Assembly: GCA_026400835.1 (NCBI GenBank)
Contig: JAPLOA010000095.1
Location: 1-64,000, forward strand
Direction of reading: 5' to 3'
DNA: 64,000 nt
Source of the DNA: Planctomycetales bacterium
Lineage (GTDB): Bacteria; Planctomycetota; Planctomycetia; Planctomycetales; Planctomycetaceae
A program made the position numbers and the translations under genes. Below are positions 17,862 through 27,237 of this stretch, piece by piece. Positions within the stretch are counted from its first letter, which is position 1, and every line of letters begins with the position of its first letter. A model generated the notes under the pieces. The model saw only the letters and a program-made list of their open reading frames with translations, was not told the origin of the DNA and searched no databases.

Positions 17862-19367
17862 TCACGTTGCCTCCTCTGGTCGTGGCTTCGCTGGAAGCAA
17901 TAGAACTGCCATTACGATGCCCGTCAAAATGAACAACCCGCAGACAAGAAAACTCAGCCGAAACCCCAGTGCGGTACTGTTCATCCCAAGCGCTGTCCAG
18001 CCTGAACTTTTCACGCCATCGACGATAGCCCCAAACAAATATCCGGCCGGCGCAGCAGGTACCATCAACATCGTGACAAAAGCCATGTTGCGTCGGAGTT
18101 GATCACGACGCGAGGCCGACACGATGTAGTTGGGAGCATATACCCCAACTAATTCGCCAGCTCCGTGGATACCAAAAGCGACCAGATACCACGGGCCAGT
18201 CACACACATCGCCCAGATTTGAGCCAGCAGAAAGATCGACGCGGTCGCCAGAATTCCCACGCGAGGATTTGTGCGTGTCAGCAGCCATCCCAGCATTGCT
18301 CCGGCGACAACTTTGAACCCAAACCGCAGCATGTTCTGCACGCCGGCATACTTCTCCGGAAGATCTCCTAATGCCTCGCCGGAATACAGGTTCATGTTCG
18401 AAGGAATCACATTGCCAGCATAAACAAGGATTGTTACCACGGTCGCCAACAACAGAATGCGTTGCTGGAGGACCGATCGGAAATGGGCCATAAACGCGAC
18501 CACTGCACCGACAGCAGAGAGAATCCCCAGCACGCGAAAGAGCTGTCCGTATTTGAGGAAGCCTGCGTTCGCTCCATTCGCCGGATCAATCGGGCTGTCA
18601 GCAGTATGCATGGACGCAATCGAGACTAGCATCAGCAGAATTCCAGCGAGCAATCCACTGACCGCCGAAAGCGGTTCTCTGGGCTGCTCCTGAGCAACCG
18701 GTTGAATCACGAACAACTGCGAGACAACTGCAGCAAGGCCCATTACGGGAACACCTGCAGCAAACAGAATGACGAAGTTGCGAGGATACGCAAGTCCGTC
18801 AAAGTGCCATCCAAATAAGTCACCGCCCAGCAATGCGGTCTGCCCCAGCGAACCTAGTACAGCCAGAAGCGGCCCCGCACCAAAAGCCAGTCCCAATGCA
18901 AGGCCACGCCGTGATTCATCTGAGCCACGCCCCATAACTTCCCAAAGCAGCCCAATCGCAGCGGGCATTACGGCTCCGGAAACACCTCCCTGCAAAATCA
19001 CCATACTCAGCTTAAAAGAATCGGAAACTGGTAACGACAACGTGATGGCCAGCATCACCAGCATGATGGCCGATGTCCCATAGAGCAATCCCAGATTACG
19101 ACGCAATGCCCCAACTCCGGGAGACAACCAGGCGTACAAAGCCGGCATGGCCGTCATCGCAAAGAACAATGTACCGGGCAGGTTCGAGGTTCTGGCATCA
19201 GCTCCGAGGCGATCACACAATGAGGCTTGAGTAATGCCGACGTAAAGAACCGGAGCCGCGAGATACTGCGTTCCTGTGCACAGAGCAAACAAAATCAGAT
19301 TACGCCGCTGTTCAGGCCACGAAAGTCCACAGCCTGCGGAAGAAGTCTCGGCCACTTGTTCGCTCAT
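17862..19367 (-). CDS. MFS transporter
   Basis: 501 residues, twelve hydrophobic helices in two groups of six separated by a central loop near residue 230 (VAQEQPREPLSAVSG). The start has GAGG seven bases before the ATG. MFS-like features include GLALGLAFGAGPLLAVLG and the late helix pair MAFVTMLMVPAAPAGYLFGA. The substrate is not predictable; N-terminal helices (LCTGTQYLAAPVLYVGIT) do not match a specific subfamily I know. It is 35 bases upstream of nothing on its strand except the oxidoreductase gene starting at 20440, which ends at 19403, so the two genes may be one operon for uptake and oxidation of a sugar-like compound (inference). Confidence 0.85.
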   Translation of the reverse strand: MSEQVAETSSAGCGLSWPEQRRNLILFALCTGTQYLAAPVLYVGITQASLCDRLGADARTSNLPGTLFFAMTAMPALYAWLSPGVGALRRNLGLLYGTSAIMLVMLAITLSLPVSDSFKLSMVILQGGVSGAVMPAAIGLLWEVMGRGSDESRRGLALGLAFGAGPLLAVLGSLGQTALLGGDLFGWHFDGLAYPRNFVILFAAGVPVMGLAAVVSQLFVIQPVAQEQPREPLSAVSGLLAGILLMLVSIASMHTADSPIDPANGANAGFLKYGQLFRVLGILSAVGAVVAFMAHFRSVLQQRILLLATVVTILVYAGNVIPSNMNLYSGEALGDLPEKYAGVQNMLRFGFKVVAGAMLGWLLTRTNPRVGILATASIFLLAQIWAMCVTGPWYLVAFGIHGAGELVGVYAPNYIVSASRRDQLRRNMAFVTMLMVPAAPAGYLFGAIVDGVKSSGWTALGMNSTALGFRLSFLVCGLFILTGIVMAVLLLPAKPRPEEAT

Positions 19368-19402
19368 GGTGATCCTCGTTTCTATCGGGAATGAAAATCA
19401 CT

Positions 19403-20440
19403 TCACAGCGGCAAAGTAACAGCCTGGCCGGTTCTTGCAGAAATCAAACACGCTTCGCACAGTTCCACCGCGGCTCGACCTTCAGCACCACCAACTTTGG
19501 GCGGACGCTGTTCACGGATACTATCGATGAATTCCTGAATCACGCCGATATGCGGGAACAAGCGAATCGGCGACTTCGGCTCTTTCAGATAATCGAACCT
19601 CTCCGGAGTATAAACACGCTCCCACTTGTCGCCTTTGCCGACGTCCAGAAACTCGAAGTTCTCCAGATCCAGCATGGCATCTCGACCGAAGACCTGAAAC
19701 CGAACTTCACTGCTGGGCAAACTCGGATTAGGCAGCTCGCCGGTAATCCACATCTGCGCCATGATGTTGTCTTCAAACACAATCTGAGCCATCACCGACA
19801 GTGGCGGTCCGGCGATATCACTGTAAGTTGTGGCCTGAGCAAATACTTTGACGGCATTGCGGCCGGTCAGCCATCGCAGAAAGTCTGTGTTATGCGATGC
19901 CATGCCCATGAAAAGTCCGCCGCCTTTGGGATCCGACATCCACGCTCGCTCATCGAAAAGCTGGCGTGACAGCGGAAGCGGAAAAGCCGAAACCGTTCGC
20001 AGCATTTGAATCGGCCCGACCGTCCCATCGTCGATCAGTTCTTTGGCCTTTCGAGTGATCTTCCGAAATCGCTCAGTCTTGACCACTGAAAGATTCACAT
20101 TCGCCGCCGCACAGGCCGCAATCATCGCATCGCACTCGGCGACAGTCGGAGCCATCGGCTTCTCGGCCAGCACATGCTTGCCTGCCGCAGCCGCCATTTG
20201 AGTCAGCCGGAGTCGATCAATGTCGGGAGTCGCCAGAACAACAGCATGCACATCATCGCGTGACAGCAATGACTCAACGGTCGCCTCGGCCGGCACATTA
20301 TAATCAGCCGCCAACTGCGCCGCTCGACGCCCGCCAGCAATTGCGACCAGCTTGCATCCCCGAACATGCCTGGCAGCAACTTCGCTGTATGTCAGCCCCA
20401 TGAAACCACTGCCGATGATTCCAACGCCAATCGTCTGCAT
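19403..20440 (-). CDS. Gfo/Idh/MocA-family oxidoreductase
   Basis: 345 residues. N-terminal Rossmann domain with GIIGSGFMG (8-16) and the hallmark AEKPMAPT near residue 95, where the Lys is catalytic in the family. The C-terminal alpha/beta domain contains GGGLFMGMASHNTDFLRWLTG with the likely catalytic His. It oxidises or epimerises a sugar or cyclitol with NAD(P). GGAG lies five bases before the ATG. It precedes the MFS gene by 35 bases on the same strand. Such enzymes are strongly amplified in planctomycetes and the substrate cannot be told from sequence. Confidence 0.92.
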   Translation of the reverse strand: MQTIGVGIIGSGFMGLTYSEVAARHVRGCKLVAIAGGRRAAQLAADYNVPAEATVESLLSRDDVHAVVLATPDIDRLRLTQMAAAAGKHVLAEKPMAPTVAECDAMIAACAAANVNLSVVKTERFRKITRKAKELIDDGTVGPIQMLRTVSAFPLPLSRQLFDERAWMSDPKGGGLFMGMASHNTDFLRWLTGRNAVKVFAQATTYSDIAGPPLSVMAQIVFEDNIMAQMWITGELPNPSLPSSEVRFQVFGRDAMLDLENFEFLDVGKGDKWERVYTPERFDYLKEPKSPIRLFPHIGVIQEFIDSIREQRPPKVGGAEGRAAVELCEACLISARTGQAVTLPL

Positions 20441-20541
20441 GGATACTCCAAACGGGAACTTTTTGAGAGAAGAAAAGAATAGTTGAAAATCAATTCATTG
20501 GGCGACGCTGAATCAGAATGGCACCATCCATCGCTCACATC

Positions 20542-20805
20542 TCACCCAACTCGCTGATCGCACTCCGAACATCGCCAGCCCGGCCGACGGACAGCATCAG
20601 CAATCCAGACAACGGACCATAGCCCGAGCGTAATCATGGTCAACAGCATCTGTCGAAGCCGACTGGTTCCGGGACGCAAAGCCAAAACATGTTTCTGGCA
20701 CTTCGCACAGTACTTGGTCGTCTCCTGCTGAGACACGATCTGCACAATCCGGGCTGTGACCTCAGCGGGAGTCAGTCGTTCCTGGCGTTGTGAAGGTTCC
20801 TGCAT
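20542..20805 (-). CDS. small membrane protein with a split CxxC zinc-ribbon
   Basis: 87 residues from ATG 20805 (a GTG at 20817 is possible). A first CxxC (YCAKCQKHVLALRPG) is followed by a hydrophobic helix (MLLTMITLGLWSVVWIADAV) and a second CxxC (WRCSECDQRVG). This is the arrangement of a zinc ribbon whose two knuckles flank a membrane segment. Function unknown. It is transcribed toward the oxidoreductase gene, about 100 bases away. Confidence 0.7.
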   Translation of the reverse strand: MQEPSQRQERLTPAEVTARIVQIVSQQETTKYCAKCQKHVLALRPGTSRLRQMLLTMITLGLWSVVWIADAVRRPGWRCSECDQRVG

Positions 20806-20858
20806 CTGAATTACCACTCTGCGGATGATCGAAGATTATGGCCGACTGTTTTCTGGAT

Positions 20859-20918
20859 GAGTGTCGTCTTTCGCTCTGCGAAAGCAACGCCACTTTCGCA
20901 GAGCGAAAATCGACACTC
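20859..20918. repeat. 60-bp nested palindrome
   Basis: Two 26-base arms (20859-20884 and 20893-20918) are reverse complements with two mismatches and an 8-base spacer. Each arm itself contains the smaller palindrome TTTCGCTCTGCGAAA. It lies 16 bases beyond the stop of the radical SAM operon, so it may end that transcript; the nested design also resembles REP/BIME-type dispersed palindromes. Confidence 0.7.
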
Positions 20919-20934
20919 CAAAATCAACACACTA

Positions 20935-22359
20935 TCAACGCACACCCGTCGTCTCGGCCGACCTCTCGATCGACCGACGACTCGACGTTTCACCAACCGG
21001 AACACCGATTGGTCCTTTTCGATTTCGACCAAACAGCATCCCTTGCTTCTTATACGATTCCTTCGCATACAACGGGTTGTACGCGAGGTACATAAACAGC
21101 CGCGTGAAGGAACTCATGTGAGTTTTAAAGTCCCACATTCTCCAGAAGATGGATCGTGGACTGTTCCATTTGTCTCGACAACTCCAGATCACATCGGTCA
21201 ACTCGTCCGGCGTCATGTTCTTCGGAATAAAGGTCGCCTGATTGAACCGATACTCAGGATGCAACCACCATTTGCCGTCAAACAGAAGTCGCCCTTCGCT
21301 GTTCAGGCGATCGTAAAGCGGAGTGCCGGGGTAGGGCATCAGAATATTGTACGCCGCAAAGCAGAAACGGTTTCGCATGGCGAATTCATGCGTCTGCTGA
21401 ATGGATTCGATCGTGTCAAAGTCATGCCCCAGCGTAAATGTGGCCCAGGTCTGCATGTGGAACTGCCGAAGAATTTCCACCTGAGCCTCATAGCGATCCC
21501 AGCCCTGCTTGTGCATTAGATTGGGAGCTTTTTTCATAAGCTTGATGCTATCCGGACTGATCGACTCAAAACCAACTACATGTCCCATGCAGCCGCTTTT
21601 TGCCATCAGCTCCATGAGTTCCAGATCGTTCGTCATATCGATCGACGCCTGAGACACCCAGCGAATCTTCATCGGAATCAGATCGCGCAGAAATGACTTG
21701 GCGGCATTATGATTGGACAGAAAGTTATCATCGACGAAGAACACAAATTTGCGATCCTGTCGACGAATCTCTTCCAGAACTTCCTGAGTCGGCCGAATGT
21801 ATTGCGTCTTCTTGAAATAAGCACTCACGGCACAAAAGTCGCAGGCGAAGCGACAACCGCGACTGAACTGCATCAGCGTCAGGGGCAGATAACCTTTGCC
21901 GACAAACAAATCGCGGCGAGGCAGCGAACCGCCTGCCTGAGCAACCCCGACAGCAGCATCGTAACGAGGCTTCAACTGTCCTTGCCTTGCATCTTCCACG
22001 GCTTCGGCCCACCGGAACTCCGCATCGCCGATATAAATGGAATCTGCGTAAGCCTGACACTCTTCCGGAAACAACGATGGATGGGCGCCGCCGAGGATAA
22101 CCGGAACACCGCGTGAACGATACTCGGCAGCGATCTCGTATGCGCGACGAGCCGCATAGATTTCGATACTGATCGCCACCAGGTCCGTCGGTTCATCGAA
22201 TGGAATCTCCTCCATGCGATCATCGTAAAGCACACACTCCACGTCCGGCGGTGTCAGCCCTGCCAGAACCCCCAGACTCAGCGGTTCCATGCGAGCTTCG
22301 TCGATGTAGAGGCTGTGATCCTGGCGCCCGATATTGGGCATGATGAAGGTGATTTTCAT
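20935..22359 (-). CDS. B12-binding radical SAM protein (third gene of a desaturase operon)
   Basis: 474 residues. Residues 1-130 form a Rossmann-like cobalamin-binding domain (YDDRMEEIPFDEPTDLVAIS, GVPVILGGAHPSLFPEE); the DxHxxG cobalt-ligand motif is absent, as in many class B enzymes. The radical SAM cluster motif is C169-x3-C173-x2-C176 (SRGCRFACDFCAV). A C-terminal extension of about 100 residues looks like the DUF4070-type tail found in this group. The family includes methylases of hopanoids and bacteriochlorophyll enzymes. Its ATG overlaps the stop of the second radical SAM gene by 4 bases. The substrate is unknown; the neighbours suggest a lipid or isoprenoid. Confidence 0.9.
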   Translation of the reverse strand: MKITFIMPNIGRQDHSLYIDEARMEPLSLGVLAGLTPPDVECVLYDDRMEEIPFDEPTDLVAISIEIYAARRAYEIAAEYRSRGVPVILGGAHPSLFPEECQAYADSIYIGDAEFRWAEAVEDARQGQLKPRYDAAVGVAQAGGSLPRRDLFVGKGYLPLTLMQFSRGCRFACDFCAVSAYFKKTQYIRPTQEVLEEIRRQDRKFVFFVDDNFLSNHNAAKSFLRDLIPMKIRWVSQASIDMTNDLELMELMAKSGCMGHVVGFESISPDSIKLMKKAPNLMHKQGWDRYEAQVEILRQFHMQTWATFTLGHDFDTIESIQQTHEFAMRNRFCFAAYNILMPYPGTPLYDRLNSEGRLLFDGKWWLHPEYRFNQATFIPKNMTPDELTDVIWSCRDKWNSPRSIFWRMWDFKTHMSSFTRLFMYLAYNPLYAKESYKKQGMLFGRNRKGPIGVPVGETSSRRSIERSAETTGVR

Positions 22360-23693
22360 GCAAAGGTACTCATAGGCTCGGGCAGGTCGGCTGATCCCAG
22401 CCGATGCCCCTGTTTCCTCAGAATCTCACGCTTCGAAATCAGGTTCGACAACAAATACATACCCAGACGATACGGTGTCCGCATATTGGTCGCCGGTGCA
22501 AACGCCCGACGACACAGGGAACGAAACGTATTGAACTTCAAACGAGCCCGCAGACATCCGGCCGTCAATTCATCAGCCGTCATGCCTTTCGGATGAAAAG
22601 TCGCGGTGCCGTAACGAAAAGCAGGATCCAGCCACCAGCGATCAAACACGAGCCGATTCTGTTCTTCTAACTCGCGATACAGATCCGCCCCTGGAGTCGG
22701 TGTCAACGGATTGAAGTTGGCCAGATAGAACTTATTCTCGATCGCAAAATCAACGGCCGCATCGAAAGAATCTGCGGTATCCTGATCGTACCCGAAGACG
22801 AACGTTCCGTAGATCATAATGCCAGCTTCCTGAAAGACTCGTACAGATGTTTGATAATCGTTGTACTTAACGTTCCAGGATTTACGCATCTGCACAAGGT
22901 TGTCGCGATTCAGCGACTCAAATCCGATCAACGCGCTGATGCAACCGCTCCTCTGCATCAACTTCACAAGAGATTGATCCTGTGCTATGTCGATGGAAAT
23001 CTGACATGACCAATTGATCTTCAGCGGGATCAGCGCTTCGAATAACTCAACCGCCTTGGGAATGTCAACAAACAGATTGTCGTCAACCAGAAAAACCATA
23101 CGACTGCGGAGACGCCGAATCTCAGCCACCACTTCCGATACCGGGCGTTGCCGAAGTGAGTTCCCATAGAAGGCTCGTATCGAACAAAAGTTGCAGTTGT
23201 ACTTGCAGCCACGGCCGTACTGCACCAACGTCAGTGGGGCGTAACGTTTGCCTTTGAAGATGCTGCGATCAGGATCGGAGCCAGACAGCGACGGGAATTC
23301 GTTCTGTTGATAAAGTCGTCGCAGCTTTCCGCTTCGAGCATCCTCAACCACCTGCGGCCAGATTCCTTCGGCATCACCCACGACCACAGCGTCAGCAAAT
23401 TGCAGAGATTCGTCTGGAAGAAATGTCGGATGATACCCTCCCATGACGACGGGAATTCCGCGATTCCGATAAATCGCTGCGATCTGATAGGCTCGCCGTG
23501 CGGTATAAGTTTCGACGGTCATCGCCACGAGATCGGTTGACTCATCGAGAGGCAGATTTTCAAGACGCTCGTCGTAAAAAACCGTCGTAACATCCGGTGG
23601 AGTCAGTCGTTTCAGGATCGCAAAACACAGCGGATGCATCGCATCCGACGAACGTCCGTCGTAAAGATTCGGCCGAATAAATGTGATCTTCAT
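22356..23693 (-). CDS. B12-binding radical SAM protein (second gene of a desaturase operon)
   Basis: 445 residues from ATG 23693, whose A is shared with the stop of the desaturase gene (TAATG); the longer reading to 23750 is inside that gene. It has the same layout as its downstream paralogue: cobalamin-type domain (YDERLENLPLDESTDLVAMT, GIPVVMGGYHPTFLPDE), cluster Cys C163-x3-C167-x2-C170 (GRGCKYNCNFCSI), then a TIM-barrel half with VFLVDDNLFVD and IGFESLNRDN. The C-terminal tail is again DUF4070-like (HPKGMTADELTAG). It is clearly homologous to the proteins at 20935 and 40908, with a more distant relative at 39433. Confidence 0.9.
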   Translation of the reverse strand: MKITFIRPNLYDGRSSDAMHPLCFAILKRLTPPDVTTVFYDERLENLPLDESTDLVAMTVETYTARRAYQIAAIYRNRGIPVVMGGYHPTFLPDESLQFADAVVVGDAEGIWPQVVEDARSGKLRRLYQQNEFPSLSGSDPDRSIFKGKRYAPLTLVQYGRGCKYNCNFCSIRAFYGNSLRQRPVSEVVAEIRRLRSRMVFLVDDNLFVDIPKAVELFEALIPLKINWSCQISIDIAQDQSLVKLMQRSGCISALIGFESLNRDNLVQMRKSWNVKYNDYQTSVRVFQEAGIMIYGTFVFGYDQDTADSFDAAVDFAIENKFYLANFNPLTPTPGADLYRELEEQNRLVFDRWWLDPAFRYGTATFHPKGMTADELTAGCLRARLKFNTFRSLCRRAFAPATNMRTPYRLGMYLLSNLISKREILRKQGHRLGSADLPEPMSTFA

Positions 23694-24727
23694 TAACCTG
23701 CATCCTGTGACTGCCGAGGTGGAGGCCCTGCTGGTCGCGGCCCCAACCATTGACGCAGGTAGTGGCGAATGTATCCGGGTCGCTCATCGTCGTCACGAAC
23801 ATCACCAGGCAAATAATACCAGGAAAGTTCCGGATGCCGATGATGATTCAAGTCCCATTCGCCATGCAACAAAAGCAGCGACATGAGTTTGTTATGACGA
23901 AGATTCCAGGCTCCTTCGATAATTTCTCGTTTGGAAAATGCATGCCCGATATACTGCCGTGTTGACCAGTTAAACGAGAAGCACGCATACATCAACAGAA
24001 CAGCCTGCCATCGCAGTTGCAGCAACCAGAACAGCAAACCGAAAACGACCAGCGTCAGCAGCAACTCAAGGCGAATCCACTTCAGATCCTTCGAGGTGAT
24101 GTCTTTAACATTCGCATTCCCCAGTGGCGGCCCGCTGAACAATTGCATTCCGATCGTTCTCGGCACGATCGCAAACAGCACAGCACAAACGGGAATGCAG
24201 GGCCAGAAAAATCCCGTTAACGTCGCATACCACTGGCAGCACTTCCAGAAAAAACTGTCATGCGGATAGTACAGATCAAAGATCTCGGCATCCGTTCGAT
24301 TACGCTGATGATGCCCCTGATGTGTTACCCGAATCATGGAAAACGGCGCGAGAAATAACACGCCAGTGATCACCCCAAGCCAGTAATTCCAGCGAGTATT
24401 CTCATGCAGATTATCATGCGTCGCTTCGTGCAACAGAGCGTAATTCGTAAGCATGAGGTACGAGTAGGCAATCGCGGCCAGGATAACTCCCAGAGTGGAC
24501 TCCAGCCGTGAACCGAGCCACAACAATCCAACAGCCGCGAAAACGTCGAGCAATACCAAGGCGACATTCAGCCGATTCGGAACAGGCATGCCCTCGGGTC
24601 GATCGATTTTGATCGACTCCCGATCAGTCAGTTTCAACTGGGCGAGGCTTTCTGTGGCGTGCACGAAATCAACCTGTTCATGCGAATGCAAATCCGTCCG
24701 GCGAGACCGCAGTGTAGTCGCAGACAA
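23693..24727 (-). CDS. membrane fatty acid desaturase / carotene hydroxylase-like di-iron enzyme
   Basis: 344 residues counted from TTG 24727; no ATG precedes the first helix, so the exact start is uncertain (a GTG 21 codons in is another choice). Histidine boxes of membrane di-iron desaturases are present: HEATHDNLH (100-108), HQGHH (136-140) and NHHRHP near the end (about 300), with hydrophobic helices at 52-72, 78-98, 115-132 and 180-230. It inserts a double bond or hydroxyl into an acyl or isoprenoid chain using oxygen. It is the first gene of an operon with two B12-radical SAM enzymes and is divergent from the gene at 24932. Confidence 0.85.
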   Translation of the reverse strand: MSATTLRSRRTDLHSHEQVDFVHATESLAQLKLTDRESIKIDRPEGMPVPNRLNVALVLLDVFAAVGLLWLGSRLESTLGVILAAIAYSYLMLTNYALLHEATHDNLHENTRWNYWLGVITGVLFLAPFSMIRVTHQGHHQRNRTDAEIFDLYYPHDSFFWKCCQWYATLTGFFWPCIPVCAVLFAIVPRTIGMQLFSGPPLGNANVKDITSKDLKWIRLELLLTLVVFGLLFWLLQLRWQAVLLMYACFSFNWSTRQYIGHAFSKREIIEGAWNLRHNKLMSLLLLHGEWDLNHHRHPELSWYYLPGDVRDDDERPGYIRHYLRQWLGPRPAGPPPRQSQDAG

Positions 24728-24931
24728 TCTGACTCACAACGTTGCCGACCCTCTGAAGATTGCTGAACTTCCAGCGCCACAGTAGACTCACATTGATCAT
24801 CGAGAAAACAACCTCTGTCGAGCGACTGGGCATCAGCCCTCCGTGCACATCGCTCCACTCTCAGTTGCTTAGAAAAGCCTGGCGACATCGGCGTCAAATT
24901 CGCCGCCATTCAAAAACGACATCCACACTTC

Positions 24932-25600
24932 ATGAAATTCTTCAACATCTACCAGTTCCTCGCGCCAGCAATCCTGGTGCCGCTCAGCTACTGGTTGTGG
25001 TGGACACGGTACGATCATCGCCATGACTTTGTTCTGCTTGTTTTGTCGATTCCTGTCCTGTTTGCGTACATCATCCCGGGCATCGGAACAAACGTTCTTG
25101 GCCTGTGGGAGTTCAATACTCGTTTTCGCCTTGGCAAGTTTCGTCCGCATCACGGTTTTGTCTTCGGCAGTGCGACAAGCATGCTGACACTCGTCAGCCT
25201 CAATCGGGCAACACTTCCGATCGAAGCATGGGAGTTCGCGCAAGCCGGGATTGTGCTCGGATCAGTCCTCGGATTCTGGAACTGGTACTACGACGTCCGC
25301 GCGATCAAGGCGGGATTTATTCTGGTTTACAATCGTCCCTATGCGGATGGACTCGGACCAGAGGCCATCGCCATGGATTATGCTCCGGTTCTTTTCGGCG
25401 CGTTTGGACTCTGCTATGGCCTCGCACTTCGTCTGATTGAATGGCAACTTCTGGAACAGGGTCATTGGCATCGCTACTGGTGGTTGCTCATTGGCTGTAA
25501 CCTTTTCGTCCTGACGGTTCCGGTAGCGATTCTGATCGCGTGTACTTATAGTCGTTATGGCATCTCGGGAATGAAGCCGCTCAAAAGGGAGACGGAGTAA
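24932..25600 (+). CDS. polytopic membrane protein of unknown function
   Basis: 222 residues with about six helices (6-22, 30-50, 78-95, 106-122, 145-165, 182-205). Polar features on the loops include WEFNTRFRLG, GFWNWYYDVRAIKAG and VYNRPYADGLGPEAIAMDYAP, which look conserved-active rather than random. I do not recognise the family; size and topology recall small membrane isoprenoid enzymes such as lycopene cyclase domains, but no diagnostic motif supports that. It shares a TAATG junction with the next gene and is divergent from the desaturase-radical SAM operon. Confidence 0.75.
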   Translation: MKFFNIYQFLAPAILVPLSYWLWWTRYDHRHDFVLLVLSIPVLFAYIIPGIGTNVLGLWEFNTRFRLGKFRPHHGFVFGSATSMLTLVSLNRATLPIEAWEFAQAGIVLGSVLGFWNWYYDVRAIKAGFILVYNRPYADGLGPEAIAMDYAPVLFGAFGLCYGLALRLIEWQLLEQGHWHRYWWLLIGCNLFVLTVPVAILIACTYSRYGISGMKPLKRETE

Positions 25601-26229
25601 TGCGGACATGTTTTCTTCTGGGACTGGGATTTTTACTCGCAGTCAATGCGGCGACAATTCGAGCACAAGAAGCGGCAACCGAGGATACTCAGTCCCAGGC
25701 ATCCGTCGATACGAAAGCCATCGATGCCGAACTCGACAAATTCCGCGACGAGCTGTTCCACGCGTTTAACACAGGCGATTATCCGGCCATGCTGGAAGAA
25801 TATTGCCACAAGGACATCATCGCGACGTGGCAGGACGGCACAACCTCCGAAGGCCATGCGGGAGTCATTGCAGAATTTGACAAGCTGAAACAGTTCATTG
25901 ACAAGATAACCGTTGACGCCACAACCGATAAACGACTGATCCTGAACAACGGCAATCTGGTCATCTCTTCCGGAGAAATGAAGGACCAATATGTACTGGG
26001 CCGCGGTCCAAGCGTTAACCTCAACAGCCGCTGGTCAGCAACGTTGATCAAAGACAACGATCGCTGGCTGCTTGCCAGTTTCAGTGCATCAACGAACGCA
26101 TTTGATAACGAAGTGGTTTCGTTGTACCTCACGAGTCAGAAGTACACAGTCTCGGCTGCAGCAGGGTTAATTGGTATTGGTATCGGCTTACTGCTTTCTC
26201 GCATTATGAACCGACGCAGCAAGGCATAG
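25600..26229 (+). CDS. exported NTF2/SnoaL-like protein with C-terminal membrane anchor
   Basis: 209 residues. Signal peptide MRTCFLLGLGFLLAVNA cleaved near ATIRAQ. Residues 42-165 have the NTF2-like alpha+beta pattern (FRDELFHAFNTGDYPAMLEE, then EGHAGVIAEFDKL and WLLASFSAS), as in SnoaL/DUF4440 proteins. A C-terminal helix (AAAGLIGIGIGLLLSRIM) with a basic tail anchors it in the membrane. NTF2-like folds act as small isomerases or cyclases or simply bind ligands; the catalytic residues cannot be named. Translationally coupled to the preceding membrane protein. Confidence 0.8.
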   Translation: MRTCFLLGLGFLLAVNAATIRAQEAATEDTQSQASVDTKAIDAELDKFRDELFHAFNTGDYPAMLEEYCHKDIIATWQDGTTSEGHAGVIAEFDKLKQFIDKITVDATTDKRLILNNGNLVISSGEMKDQYVLGRGPSVNLNSRWSATLIKDNDRWLLASFSASTNAFDNEVVSLYLTSQKYTVSAAAGLIGIGIGLLLSRIMNRRSKA

Positions 26230-26274
26230 GCTGGATCATTTCCCTACCGATAGACAGGACCGAACGAGATTCTG

Positions 26275-27237
26275 CTATCCAGAAACCAGCTTGTCACCAC
26301 TCTCGAGTCCTCGAAGTATTTGCAGCTCTCGGGGCAATGGGAATCGCATACTTTCATCGCGGAGGACAGCATCCGAGAACTCTGCATTGAAATGATGTTT
26401 CAGGTAGTCGACGCATTCTGTAACGGCTGACTCAGGAGCACTTGCCCCGGCCGTCATTACGACCGTCTCAACATCCGCAAACCAGTCTGAGTCAAGGTCT
26501 TCGGCACCATCCACCAGATAACTCTGCACACCCTCCGCGAGACCTTTCTCCAGAAGCCGGCGACTGTTGGAACTATTCTGGCTGCCAACCACGATCAGCA
26601 GGTCGGCGGACTTAAGAAGGGATTTGATCGCATCCTGTCGATTCGTCGTGGCGTAGCAGATATCTTCCTTTGCGGGTGACTCCAGGTGTGGGTAACGCCG
26701 ACGAAGCTTCTCTAAAATTGTGTTCGCCTCGTCCACACTAAGCGTTGTTTGCGTCAGACAGGCGAGCTTATCACGATCCTCAAGTTGCAGATGTTCGACA
26801 TCCTCAGGCGACTCAACCAGAACGATTTTGTCGGGGGCTTCTCCGACCGTGCCAATGATCTCATCATGCCCACTGTGGCCAATCAGGACGATCGTGTAGC
26901 CCTCACGGGCGTAGCGAATCGCTTCAAGATGGACTTTTGTCACCAGCGGACACGTCGCATCAATGACCTGCAGTTTTCGTTCCCTGGCAGCTTGCCTGAC
27001 TGCAGGCGAAACACCATGAGCGCTGAAGACGAGCGTGCTGCCGCAGGGAACATCATCGACCGAATCGACAAAAGTTACACCCTGATTCTGGAAGCGTTCA
27101 ACCACAATCCTGTTATGAACGATTTCGTGGTACACAAAAATGTTCGGTCCCACGCAGCGGATTGTCTCATCAAGGCACTCAATGGCCATATCAACGCCGG
27201 CACAGAAACCACGAGGGCTGGCGAGCAAAACGTTCAT
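26275..27237 (-). CDS. ispH: 4-hydroxy-3-methylbut-2-enyl diphosphate reductase
   Basis: 320 residues. The three cluster cysteines are in place: C12 (RGFCAGV), C96 (DATCPLV) and C194 (DICYAT), together with H41 (EIVHN), H74 (SAHG) and the HDE of GHSGHDEIIGT (H124, E126). It makes IPP and DMAPP in the last step of the MEP pathway, so it supplies the divergent carotenoid cluster. Length matches the family. It is convergent with the NTF2-like gene and separated from the squalene/phytoene synthase by 143 bases. Confidence 0.97.
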   Translation of the reverse strand: MNVLLASPRGFCAGVDMAIECLDETIRCVGPNIFVYHEIVHNRIVVERFQNQGVTFVDSVDDVPCGSTLVFSAHGVSPAVRQAARERKLQVIDATCPLVTKVHLEAIRYAREGYTIVLIGHSGHDEIIGTVGEAPDKIVLVESPEDVEHLQLEDRDKLACLTQTTLSVDEANTILEKLRRRYPHLESPAKEDICYATTNRQDAIKSLLKSADLLIVVGSQNSSNSRRLLEKGLAEGVQSYLVDGAEDLDSDWFADVETVVMTAGASAPESAVTECVDYLKHHFNAEFSDAVLRDESMRFPLPRELQILRGLESGDKLVSG

